Part shown: piece by piece, positions 7,476 through 17,098 of the stretch
Numbering within the stretch: position 1 is the first letter of the stretch
Layout: every line of letters begins with the position of its first letter
Assembly (NCBI GenBank): GCA_021776235.1
Contig: JAJFGG010000149.1
Coordinates: 1 to 37,866 of the forward strand
Origin: Alphaproteobacteria bacterium
GTDB lineage: Bacteria > Pseudomonadota > Alphaproteobacteria > GCA-2731375
Direction of reading: 5' to 3'
DNA length: 37,866 nt
The notes under the pieces: generated by a model
The model's input: only the letters and a program-made list of their open reading frames with translations
The model's database searches: none
What the model was told of the DNA's origin: nothing
Translations under genes and position numbers: made by a program

Positions 7476-7661
7476 GTGTCTCCGCGCAAATCACGCGAAT
7501 TGTATGGCGCCAGGGCGGCGGCGCCGCGGCGCTGGGGCAACTACGCCTTTTGTTGGTTCGATCTGCCGCAGACGCACTGGCCCGATTTTCTCGACCTTTG
7601 CACCGCCGCCTGGCCGGGCGTCGAGGCCTCTTTCGACAGCCAGATGATCGGACTGAGCTCA
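7476..7661 (+). pseudogene. Broken gene, unknown family
   Basis: A protein-like segment with strong bias for aromatic and helix-forming residues (RELYGARAAAPRRWGNYAF, then CWFDLPQTHWPDFLDL, then AWPGVEASFDSQMIGL) starts after an in-frame TGA at 7473-7475. It loses its protein-like character near 7661, where it runs into the 3' end of the opposite-strand GIY-YIG gene. A frame one base away just upstream reads MAEKLERFE from 7450, which might be its displaced N-terminus. It resembles the middle of a small ferredoxin-fold (NIPSNAP/EthD-like) protein, but I cannot name the family. Confidence 0.3.
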
Positions 7662-7668
7662 AATTGCC

Positions 7669-7908
7669 TCAAAAACGCCTTTTTGCAAATGCCCTTCCGG
7701 AACCGGTCTTCAAGTAACGTTCGAATTCAAACGCCTTTGTTTCATCTGAAAATCCTATACAGACAGCCATGCTCCGTGGTTTGAACTTGTTTGTGTGGAT
7801 TGATTTGCCACAATTATGTTCGTCCAGACGCCGTTTCGGGTCGACCGTCATTCCGACGTAGTGGCGATGTGGTGAGGATTCCGATTGAAGAATATAGACA
7901 TAGTGCAT
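7669..7908 (-). CDS. Small GIY-YIG nuclease-fold protein
   Basis: A 79-residue stand-alone GIY-YIG domain: HYVYILQSES (the GIY strand, here YVY), HYVGMTVDPKRRLDEHN (YVG motif with the conserved Arg) and FERYLKTGSGRAFAKRRF (the conserved Glu and the basic tail). This is the small UPF0213/YhbQ-like group, whose function is uncertain, although some members cut or nick DNA. It lies 3' of tRNA-Ser on the same strand and separates the tRNA from a broken gene. Similar small ORFs are often scattered in several copies per genome, which suggests mobility. Confidence 0.8.
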   Translation of the reverse strand: MHYVYILQSESSPHRHYVGMTVDPKRRLDEHNCGKSIHTNKFKPRSMAVCIGFSDETKAFEFERYLKTGSGRAFAKRRF

Positions 7909-8022
7909 GAATCAGTCCGCCTTCGCTAAAGCTCCGGCGTGACATTCGCCCCCGCCGCCCGCTCATGATGGATTGGCAATTCATTCCGCCGAAGCCGGAG
8001 CGCCGCGAACGGCGTAGGCGAA

Positions 8023-8112
8023 TGGCGGAGGGGGTGGGATTCGAACCCACGGTACCCGCAAAGGTACACCGGTTTTCGAGACCGGCACAATCGACCACTC
8101 TGTCACCCCTCC
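8023..8112 (-). tRNA. tRNA-Ser(CGA)
   Basis: The minus strand reads a complete class II tRNA. The acceptor stem GGAGGGG pairs with CCCCTCC. The anticodon loop CTCGAAA gives anticodon CGA (8076-8078). A long variable arm (GTACC paired with GGTAC) follows, then the T arm GTGGG-TTCGAAT-CCCAC, discriminator G and an encoded CCA at 8023-8025. The long variable arm and the anticodon identify serine, reading UCG. Confidence 0.96.
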
Positions 8113-8292
8113 GAGGATCCTGAATCCGGGCGCCGCTACGGTGGTGGCGTGACTTTTAGCCCGGCTTGGGACGGGCCGTCCATAGCTGATTACCTCCGCC
8201 ACCCCGCCCGCGGCGTTTTCAGAGCCTGTCGTTCTGTTTGACATGTATTGTTTCATAGGCTCACGGGTAACGAAGGCCGCCGGGGCCGCGGC

Positions 8293-10515
8293 TCAGGTTT
8301 GCAATGACGCCAGCCATTGCCGCAGGTTTTCCGCATTGGGGTCGTCGATGGCCACAAACAGGGCCAGGGCGGCGGTCCAGGCCTCCCGCGCCTCGGCGAT
8401 GCGCTCCAGGCTCTCATGGGCCAGGCCCAGATTGGCCAGGGCATTGCCCTCGCCGCGCCGGTCGCCGATGCCGCGGGCGATGACAAGCTGTTGCTGGTAG
8501 TAGGAAATGGCCTGGTCCACCTCGCCAAGGTCAGCATAGGCGTTGCCCAGATTGCCGAGCACATTGCCTTCGCCGTGGCGGTCACCGATCTGCCGGAAGA
8601 TGTCCAGCGCCTCGTCGTGCCGTGCAATGGCCTGGTCCGTCTCGCCGCGCCTGGCATGGGCGTTGCCCAGACTACCCAGGGCGCTGCCTTCGCCAACCCG
8701 GTCGCCGATCTCGCGCGCGATGATAAGCTGCTGGCGGTAATAGGCGATGGCCCGGTCCATCTGGCCGAGGCCGGCATGGGCCAGGCCCAGGTTGCCAAGG
8801 GCGCTGGCCTCGCCGTGGCGGTCGCCGATCTCGCGCGCGATGACAAAGGCCTGCTGGTAATAGCCGATGGCCGCGTCCAGCTCTCCCAGGTTGGCATGGG
8901 CCCGGCCCAGATTGCCGAGCACACTGGCTTCGCCGCGCCGGTTGCCGGCCAGACGGGCGCCCTTGGCCGCCGCCTCCGCCCACAGGATCCACACGCGGGG
9001 TTGCAGGCGCAGGCCGAGCACATAGACACCCAGATTAACGTATTGATACACCAGGTCACAGGCCGCCGCCGACGGTGCCGCCTGCATAGCCGCGACCGCG
9101 CGGGCCTGCCCGGTGCGGATATTCAGCCCCTCCAGGTCATACAGCGCCAGGCCGTCATGAAGATTCTGGCGGCCGCCCTTGGCGTAAAGATTGTCGGCGG
9201 CCGATAGCACGGCGGCAAAGTGGCGCCCATGGCGGGCGTTTGCCGCCGCACGGCGGGCGGCGGGTTGCTGCCGGCCGGCCAGGCCGCGCATGAGACCGTG
9301 CAGGCAAAATCGTTCCGTTCCCCGGCCCGGCCCCACGAGGCCGGCGTCCAGCAACGCCGCCAGTATCCCCTGGGCCGCATCGGTGCCCGCCTCCGGGGCC
9401 CACACCGCCGCCGCCGCCGCTGCATCGAAATCGCCGGGAAAGACGGCCAGATCACGCCAATGGGCGGCCAGACCGGCAGCGTCTGCCGTCAAGCGCTCCA
9501 GCCGCAGTACCAGGCTGGCCATAACCGCGTGATCGGCCTGGCCCGCCCGTTGCAGGCTTTCGCGGCGCTCCAGGATCTGCGCGGTATAGGCCTCAAGGGC
9601 AACGCCGCCGGCGCCATCGGCCGCATAGGCACCTGCCACCATCAGGGCCAGAGGATGGCCGGCGCAGGCCAGGGCCAGGCCCTCCAGGGCGCCGTCGTCA
9701 GGCCGGTTCGCGGCTGCGCGTTCGGCAAAAATCTCCGCCAACAAGGCAACCGCATCGGCCTGGCCCAGACTGTCCAGGCCATGGCAGACAACGCCGGGCA
9801 GCGCCACCGCTTGGCGCGCGGTGATGATGGCGGCGGACGGCGGCGGCGGCAGCAGGGCCCGGACCTGGTCGCCATCGCGGGCGTTGTCCAGAATAAGCAG
9901 CGATCTATGCCGCCCCAGAATATCCCGGTAGATGTCCCGCACAGCCTCGTCGTCGTCGGGCAGGCGGGCCTCGGGCTGGAAGCGGCGGATCACCTCTTCG
10001 GCAACCTCGCGCGGGGCCGCCGGTTCCGCATCGGTGCCGCGCAAATTCACCAGGATCTGCGCCGCCGGATAGTGCAAAACCAATTGCCGCGCCACCCGTA
10101 CCGCCAGGGCGGAGGTCCCTGTCCCGCCGATGCCCGTCACCGACGTGATCGCCTGTGCTCCGCCGCCCTGGTGTAAGGATTGCAGAATAGCGGCTTCCTC
10201 GGCGCCGCGGCCCTTGAAATGGGGCCCCGCGGCGGGCAGATTGCAGCGCGGTTTCGGCAGGACCTGACGGACCGCAGCCTCCAGGGCGACGACCGCGGCG
10301 GCGGTCAGTTCAATGGGCCTGCCGCCGAACTGGGCATTATCGGCCGCGCCGCCGATGGCGATACCGCCCGCGCCGGAGTTGGCGAGTGTTCCAGCGGCGA
10401 TAAATTTCTGCGCCAATTCAGCGAGATTCGACGCGCCCAGCGCCACCATCAGCGCCTGGATCGTCGGATCGCCTATCGGATCGGGCGGATTTTCACGACC
10501 AGCATTACCTATCAT
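8293..10515 (-). CDS. STAND/NB-ARC-type ATPase-like protein with five TPRs
   Basis: A 740-residue protein in three parts. Residues about 1-95 are a small Gly/Ala-rich effector or adaptor region. Residues about 96-300 are an NB-ARC-like domain, with Walker A position GIGGTGTSA at 128-136, Walker B LLILDN at 206-211 and GxP motif GHPLAL at 286-291. Residues 526-725 are five tandem TPR units of exactly 40 residues. The Walker A lysine is replaced by threonine, so nucleotide binding may be weak or lost. ATG 10515 was chosen because the frame upstream runs antisense into rplU. STAND proteins act as switches in signalling, regulation or phage defence; the role here is unknown. Confidence 0.8.
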   Translation of the reverse strand: MIGNAGRENPPDPIGDPTIQALMVALGASNLAELAQKFIAAGTLANSGAGGIAIGGAADNAQFGGRPIELTAAAVVALEAAVRQVLPKPRCNLPAAGPHFKGRGAEEAAILQSLHQGGGAQAITSVTGIGGTGTSALAVRVARQLVLHYPAAQILVNLRGTDAEPAAPREVAEEVIRRFQPEARLPDDDEAVRDIYRDILGRHRSLLILDNARDGDQVRALLPPPPSAAIITARQAVALPGVVCHGLDSLGQADAVALLAEIFAERAAANRPDDGALEGLALACAGHPLALMVAGAYAADGAGGVALEAYTAQILERRESLQRAGQADHAVMASLVLRLERLTADAAGLAAHWRDLAVFPGDFDAAAAAAVWAPEAGTDAAQGILAALLDAGLVGPGRGTERFCLHGLMRGLAGRQQPAARRAAANARHGRHFAAVLSAADNLYAKGGRQNLHDGLALYDLEGLNIRTGQARAVAAMQAAPSAAACDLVYQYVNLGVYVLGLRLQPRVWILWAEAAAKGARLAGNRRGEASVLGNLGRAHANLGELDAAIGYYQQAFVIAREIGDRHGEASALGNLGLAHAGLGQMDRAIAYYRQQLIIAREIGDRVGEGSALGSLGNAHARRGETDQAIARHDEALDIFRQIGDRHGEGNVLGNLGNAYADLGEVDQAISYYQQQLVIARGIGDRRGEGNALANLGLAHESLERIAEAREAWTAALALFVAIDDPNAENLRQWLASLQT
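8341..8940. repeat. Five 120-bp tandem units encoding TPRs
   Basis: The TPR part of the STAND gene repeats with an exact 120-base period (units beginning at 8341, 8461, 8581, 8701 and 8821). Segments such as CGGTCGCCGATCTCGCGCGC recur at 8701 and 8821. The central units are most alike and the outer ones more diverged, which indicates growth by internal duplication. Confidence 0.75.
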
Positions 10516-10677
10516 GGTTTTCTTGCCTGTTTCGCTACTACAGAGTGTATAATCCCTGCGCCGTTTTTGCCAGAGGACAGCTGAATTATGGCCTGGGCCA
10601 TGATGCGCGCGGCAGAACCTCACCCGCTGCCACGGAAAATGCCATTGGGCGGCGCTTTTTTTCGGCGCGCGGGGTCG

Positions 10678-10706
10678 TTGACAAAGGCCCCGCCGGGGCG
10701 TATATC
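10678..10706 (+). promoter_or_regulatory. Promoter of rplU-rpmA
   Basis: A perfect TTGACA (10678-10683), a 17-base spacer and TATATC (10701-10706) form a strong sigma-70-type promoter. Transcription from about 10713 gives a leader of roughly 130 bases before rplU. The leader contains the small inverted pair GCATG/CATGC at 10808-10823. This promoter is the main content of the 330-base gap between the STAND gene and rplU; nothing else is recognised there. Confidence 0.7.
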
Positions 10707-10845
10707 CGCGCCGACCTGGGCGGCGTTCGCGCCGCCTGAAACGTTTCGCGTGCGCGGCGGGCTTTCCGGATGGGAAATGCGGGCGCCGGGCGCAAAAGAC
10801 CAGTTTTGCATGCCCAGACATGCATGACCAACGATGGGCTGACCG

Positions 10846-11427
10846 ATGTTCGCTGTAATCAAGACGGGCGGAAAACAATACCGCGTAAGGCCGGACGACG
10901 TGATCCGGATTGAACGGATCGCCGGCGAAGCCGGGGATGAAGTGGCATTCGATAGTGTCCTGATGCTGGATTCCGAGGGCGACACAACCGTTGGCGCCCC
11001 CCTGGTGGACGGCGCCAAGGTCATGGGCACCCTGGTGGAACAGGCCCGCGACAAGAAGATCATCGTATTCAAGAAGAAGCGGCGGAAAAACTATCGCCGC
11101 CGCAACGGCCACCGCCAGGAATTGAGCATCGTGCGGATCACCGATATTACCAGCCCGGGCGCCAAGAAGCCGGCGGCTAAAAAGACCGCCAAGACGGCCA
11201 CCAAGACCGATGATGCGAAAGCGGCGGCTGATAGCGAAAGCAAAGCCAAAAGCAAAACAGCGGACAAGGCGGCGGACGAAGCTCCGGCAAAGACGGCAGC
11301 CAAGAAACCTTCAAAGCCGGCGGCAAAGGCAAAAGCGGCGGAAAAACCGGCGGCAGAAAAGACCAAGGCCAAGGCAAAACCGGCCGCCAAGGCGAAAGAT
11401 AAAGCTGCCGACAGCAGCGACAGCTAG
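10846..11427 (+). CDS. rplU: Ribosomal protein L21 with long Lys/Ala tail
   Basis: L21 binds 23S rRNA early in large-subunit assembly. Residues 1 to about 103 are a standard L21 ([14 protein letters not shown] start, [26 protein letters not shown]). Residues about 106-193 are a low-complexity tail of Lys, Ala, Pro and Glu that nearly doubles the length; usual L21 is about 100 residues. Such tails occur in several alphaproteobacteria and are probably disordered and RNA-binding. No strong ribosome site precedes the ATG. rpmA follows after 12 bases, as in most bacteria. Confidence 0.97.
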   Translation: MFAVIKTGGKQYRVRPDDVIRIERIAGEAGDEVAFDSVLMLDSEGDTTVGAPLVDGAKVMGTLVEQARDKKIIVFKKKRRKNYRRRNGHRQELSIVRITDITSPGAKKPAAKKTAKTATKTDDAKAAADSESKAKSKTADKAADEAPAKTAAKKPSKPAAKAKAAEKPAAEKTKAKAKPAAKAKDKAADSSDS

Positions 11428-11439
11428 GGAGCGGCAGAT

Positions 11440-11697
11440 ATGGCGCATAAAAAGGCAGGCGGCAGTTCACGTAACGGCCGCGATACAGCAGGCCGGCGTT
11501 TGGGCATCAAGAAATATGGCGGCGAACGGGTCATCCCCGGCAATATCATCGTGCGCCAGCGCGGCACCAAATGGAAACCAGGTGATAACGTGGGCCTGGG
11601 CAGGGACCACACCATTTTCGCGCTGATCGAAGGCCAGGTAACGTTCCGGACCAGAGCCGGCGGCCGGACTTACGTGTCGGTGCAGCCGCCGGAATAG
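11440..11697 (+). CDS. rpmA: Ribosomal protein L27
   Basis: L27 sits near the peptidyl transferase centre with its N-terminus reaching the tRNA ends. The 85-residue sequence begins [16 protein letters not shown] and contains [25 protein letters not shown], both diagnostic. The mature-type N-terminus (no cleavable leader, unlike Firmicutes) is present. It is cotranscribed with rplU and followed by a clear terminator. Confidence 0.98.
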   Translation: MAHKKAGGSSRNGRDTAGRRLGIKKYGGERVIPGNIIVRQRGTKWKPGDNVGLGRDHTIFALIEGQVTFRTRAGGRTYVSVQPPE

Positions 11698-11722
11698 GCG
11701 CGCCCGCCAGCGCAGTTACAAG

Positions 11723-11754
11723 CGGGGGATGGCTGGCCATCCCCCGTTTTTTGT
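11723..11754 (+). terminator. Rho-independent terminator after rpmA
   Basis: A ten-base stem, CGGGGGATGG paired with CCATCCCCCG around the loop CTGG, is followed by TTTTTTG. It ends the rplU-rpmA transcript and separates it from obgE, which starts at 11800. Confidence 0.9.
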
Positions 11755-11784
11755 TTTCACGGGACACGGCAAAGCGATATTTGA

Positions 11785-14020
<2,236 letters not shown>

Positions 14021-14024
<4 letters not shown>

Positions 14025-15313
14025 GCACGGCAGAAGACATCGGGGCGGACGGGACGTCTGATTTACAGCGGCAGATGCTGGATCTGGGCACCGCCGCGCG
14101 GGCAGCGGCGGCGCTTTTGGCCAAGACCCCGGCAGGGGCGAAAAACCTTGCCCTGGGCGCAGCGGCCGCGGCCATGCGGGACGGCGCAGGGGCGATCCTG
14201 GCGGCCAACGCGACCGACATGGCGGCCGCGGAAGAGCGGGATTTAAGCCCGGCCCTGCTGGACCGGCTTTTATTGACGCCCGACCGCGTCGAAGCCATGG
14301 CCAAGGGCCTGGAAGCGGTTGCCGGCCTGACTGATCCGGTCGGCGCTGTTATCAGTGAATGGGAGCGCCCCAACGGTCTGCGCATTGCGCGGGTTCGCGT
14401 ACCCTTGGGGGTCATCGGCATCATCTATGAATCCCGGCCCAACGTAACGGCTGATGCGGGCGCCCTGTGTCTGAAATCTGGCAACGCGGCAATCCTGCGC
14501 GGCGGTTCGGAAAGCTTCCACTCCTCGCGCGCCATCCATGCCTGCCTGTTGGCCGGCCTGCGGGCGGCGGGCCTGCCCGAAGGGGCGATCCAGTTGCTGC
14601 CGACGCGGGACCGGGCGGCGGTCGGCATGCTGCTGAGCATGCACCAGCATATCGACATCATCGTGCCCCGCGGCGGCCGCGGCCTGATCGAGCGGGTGCA
14701 GAACGAAAGCCGGATACCGGTGATCGCCCATCTGGACGGCAACTGTCACGTCTATGTGGACGGCTCGGCCGATCTGGCGATGGCCCGTCAGGTCTCGCTG
14801 AACGCCAAAATGCGCCGCACCGGCATTTGCGGCGCCGCGGAAACCCTTCTGGTGGACAGCCATTGTGCCGCCTCGCATCTGGCGCCATTGATCAGGGATC
14901 TGCTGGATGCGGGTTGCGAGGTGCGCGGCGACGGGGCGACACAAGGGTTGGATGCGCGGGTGGTGGCGGCCCGGGAAAGCGATTGGCGGACGGAATATCT
15001 CGATAGTATCATCGCCGTGAAGGTGGTGGATGGCGTTGACGCCGCGATGGCGCATATCGAAGAATTCGGCTCCCACCACACCGACTGTATCATCGCCGGC
15101 GACGCCGCGGTGGCGGAACGTTTTCTGGCCGAGGTCGATAGCGCCATCGTGCTGCACAACGCCTCGACGCAATTTGCCGACGGCGGAGAGTTCGGCATGG
15201 GGGCGGAGATCGGCATATCCACCAACCGCCTGCACGCCCGTGGCCCGGTTGGGGTCGAACAACTGACCTCGTATAAATATGTCGTGCACGGCCAGGGCCA
15301 GCAACGGCCCTAG
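14021..15313 (+). CDS. proA: Gamma-glutamyl phosphate reductase
   Basis: ProA reduces the ProB product with NADPH to glutamate-5-semialdehyde. Aldehyde dehydrogenase-fold markers include [28 protein letters not shown], the catalytic Cys in [24 protein letters not shown] and [20 protein letters not shown] 14021 is preferred because it overlaps the proB stop as ATGA, repeating the obgE-proB junction. ATG 14012, three codons earlier, is possible but has no better ribosome site. Length 430 is normal. Confidence 0.97.
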
Positions 15314-15389
15314 AGCCATTCAGATTGAATGTGCGCAAATTGGTTCAGCAAGCGCAATTGAAGCAATCAACCAGGCGGCGGTGCAAAGC

Positions 15390-15983
15390 ATGGCACGGTT
15401 GAAAATTGGCCTGCTGGGCGGGTCCTTCAATCCGGCCCATGAGGGTCATCGCCATATTTCGCTGCTGGCCCTGAAACGGCTGCAACTGGATCAGGTCTGG
15501 TGGCTGGTATCGCCGCAAAATCCGCTGAAGGCCGGCGCCGGCATGGCGCCCCTGGCCCAGCGCCTTGCCGGGGCCGGCGCCATGACCCGGCATCCGCGCA
15601 TTCGGGCCAGCGACCTGGAAAGCCGCCTGGGCACCCGGTATACCGTGGACACCCTGGCGGCCATCCGGCGGCGCTGGCCGGGGCATGCTTTCGTCTGGCT
15701 GATGGGGGCGGATAATCTGGTGCAACTGCCGCGCTGGCATCGCTGGTCCGAGATCGTCGAGATGGTGCCCATGGCCATCTTCAATCGCCCCGGTCAGGGC
15801 CACCGCGCCCTGGCCGGGGCCGCCGCCGCCCGCTTTGCCGGCAATCGTGTGCGTAACCCGGCCGCTCTGCCCAACGCCCGTGCGCCGGCCTGGTGCTTCC
15901 TGTTTACACGGTTGCACCCGGCCTCCAGCACCGCGATCCGGGCCGGCCGGGAGGGCGTGGACAAAACCGGGAAAGAGGCATGA
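15390..15983 (+). CDS. nadD: Nicotinate-nucleotide adenylyltransferase
   Basis: NadD joins nicotinic acid mononucleotide and ATP to make deamido-NAD, the molecule that LarB also uses. Markers are LLGGSFNPAHEGHRHIS (the HxGH-type nucleotidyltransferase motif), WWLVSPQNPLK, WLMGADNL, WHRWSEI and the C-terminal ASSTAIR. Its 197 residues are typical. ATG 15390 begins right before the family core; GTG 15381 is an alternative adding three residues. Downstream rsfS has its own promoter overlapping the nadD stop. Confidence 0.93.
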   Translation: MARLKIGLLGGSFNPAHEGHRHISLLALKRLQLDQVWWLVSPQNPLKAGAGMAPLAQRLAGAGAMTRHPRIRASDLESRLGTRYTVDTLAAIRRRWPGHAFVWLMGADNLVQLPRWHRWSEIVEMVPMAIFNRPGQGHRALAGAAAARFAGNRVRNPAALPNARAPAWCFLFTRLHPASSTAIRAGREGVDKTGKEA

Positions 15984-16008
15984 CATTTCGCTGAAATGTT
16001 GCCATAAT
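15980..16008 (+). promoter_or_regulatory. rsfS promoter with palindrome in its spacer
   Basis: ATGACA (15980-15985), 17 bases, then CATAAT (16003-16008): each hexamer is one base from consensus and the spacing is ideal. The spacer holds a perfect inverted repeat, ACATTTC-GCT-GAAATGT (15983-15999), well placed for a repressor. The promoter overlaps the end of nadD and starts transcription near 16015. Confidence 0.55.
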
Positions 16009-16038
16009 CGGGGATTGCAAGTGGAGACAAGGGTAATT

Positions 16039-16075
16039 ATGCAACATGCTGACAGTTAGGAGCTATTCACCATAG
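16039..16075 (+). other. Two mini-ORFs in the rsfS leader
   Basis: ATG 16039, with AAGGG before it, opens six codons and stops at TAG 16057, inside the rsfS ribosome site. ATG 16046 opens nine codons and stops at TAG 16073, overlapping the proposed ATA start as ATAG. Translation of either could control or couple entry at rsfS. They may also simply be chance. Confidence 0.3.
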
Positions 16076-16446
16076 CAAGCGCAAGGCAGACGCCAGCCTA
16101 CAGCCAAGAATTGCTGGCACTCGTGAATGGTTCTCTCGATGAAGATCAGGCGGAAGAGCTTGTTGTCATCGACCTGGAAGGCAAATCCACCATTGCCGAT
16201 TACATGGTGATCGCCAACGGCCGCTCGGATCGCCATGTGGGCGCCATGGCGGATCATCTGATGCGCCGGGTCAAGGAAGAGGGCCTGGGCCGCTGCAAGG
16301 TCGAAGGCCTGGGCAAGCGCGATTGGGTCCTGCTCGACCTGGGTGACATCATTGTGCATCTGTTTCGCCCGGAAGTCCGGGAGTTCTATAACCTTGAGAA
16401 AATGTGGTCCATCGAGATGGCGGAGCCTGAACGCGCCGCCCTTTAG
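16072..16446 (+). CDS. rsfS: Ribosome silencing factor RsfS, no AUG start
   Basis: RsfS (RsfA/Iojap) binds L14 and blocks subunit joining when nutrients are short. The core is unmistakable: EELVVIDLEGKSTIADYMVIANGRSDRHVGAMADHL, and DLGDIIVHLFRPEVREFYNLEKMW. The start is odd. The frame is open from TAG at 16057-16059 and contains no ATG or GTG before the conserved domain. ATA at 16072 has a strong ribosome site (TTAGGAG, nine bases away) and includes the usual first helix. TTG at 16111 would cut that helix. ATG 16039 is in frame but is separated by the TAG. I chose ATA; a start at TTG or a sequence error remains possible. Confidence 0.85.
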   Translation: MASARQTPAYSQELLALVNGSLDEDQAEELVVIDLEGKSTIADYMVIANGRSDRHVGAMADHLMRRVKEEGLGRCKVEGLGKRDWVLLDLGDIIVHLFRPEVREFYNLEKMWSIEMAEPERAAL

Positions 16447-16522
16447 GCTGGACGGCGCTGGCCTGGCGCAAGCCGTGATGGGCTGCGGGTCGGGCTGATG
16501 TCAATGACCATTGGTATAAACC

Positions 16523-16981
16523 TTGCGCATTAGCATCTGTGCCGTTGGCCGGGCCCGGGGCCACCCGACGGCTGAAATTTGCCAAACCTATCTGCAACGG
16601 CTGCCCTGGTCCGTCGTGATCCGCGAGGTTGAGGTTCGCAAGAATCTGGCCGGCGAAAAACTGGCCATGGCCGAGGCCGAATTGTTGCGTGCCGCCTTGC
16701 CGGCCCGGGCCGTTGTGGTGGCCCTGGACGGCAGGGGCAAGGTGCTTTCCAGTGAAGCCTTCGCGCAACGCCTGGGCCGTTGGCGGGATGACGGCGTCGC
16801 CGACCTGGCATTTGCCATCGGTGGCGCCAACGGCTTGCACCCTGATTTCTCCCGGGCGGCGGATCTTACCCTGTCCCTGGGCGCCATGACCTGGCCGCAT
16901 TTGCTGGCCCGCGCAATGTTGATGGAACAGCTGTACAGGGCCCAAACCATACTAGCCGGGCATCCCTATCATCGGGCCTAG
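16523..16981 (+). CDS. rlmH: 23S rRNA pseudouridine-1915 methyltransferase
   Basis: RlmH methylates pseudouridine 1915 of 23S rRNA in the assembled 70S ribosome. The 152-residue SPOUT protein opens with MRISICAVGRAR, has VVALDGRGKVLSSEAFAQ and FAIGGANGL (the knot), and ends YRAQTILAGHPYHRA, all standard. The start must be TTG at 16523, since homology begins at that codon; no ribosome site is seen, but TATAAA stands a few bases upstream. It follows rsfS, its usual neighbour. Confidence 0.93.
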   Translation: MRISICAVGRARGHPTAEICQTYLQRLPWSVVIREVEVRKNLAGEKLAMAEAELLRAALPARAVVVALDGRGKVLSSEAFAQRLGRWRDDGVADLAFAIGGANGLHPDFSRAADLTLSLGAMTWPHLLARAMLMEQLYRAQTILAGHPYHRA

Positions 16982-17098
16982 GGGGAGATCACTTTTCGGC
17001 TATGTGCGGGCGAAATATGCTCTAGCGGTTGCAATCAGCGCAAGCTGCGCCATATTGGGACCGATTCGGACGTTAACGACTAGATTTTGAGGATTAGG

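Noticed and set aside
1-8112. Genomic island with an attachment duplicate of the tRNA-Ser 3' end
   Set aside because: No second copy of the tRNA 3' sequence was found by eye in the left part and no integrase is present.
8239-8267. TTGACA on the plus strand near 8239
   Set aside because: No acceptable -10 box follows at 16-18 bases and no plus-strand gene begins there.
8341-8940. CRISPR-like periodic repeats
   Set aside because: The 120-base period is coding TPR sequence with no spacers; no CRISPR array is present.
10516-11112. N-terminal extension of the STAND gene
   Set aside because: The open frame continues upstream only as antisense of the rplU promoter and gene; ATG 10515 starts a sensible protein.
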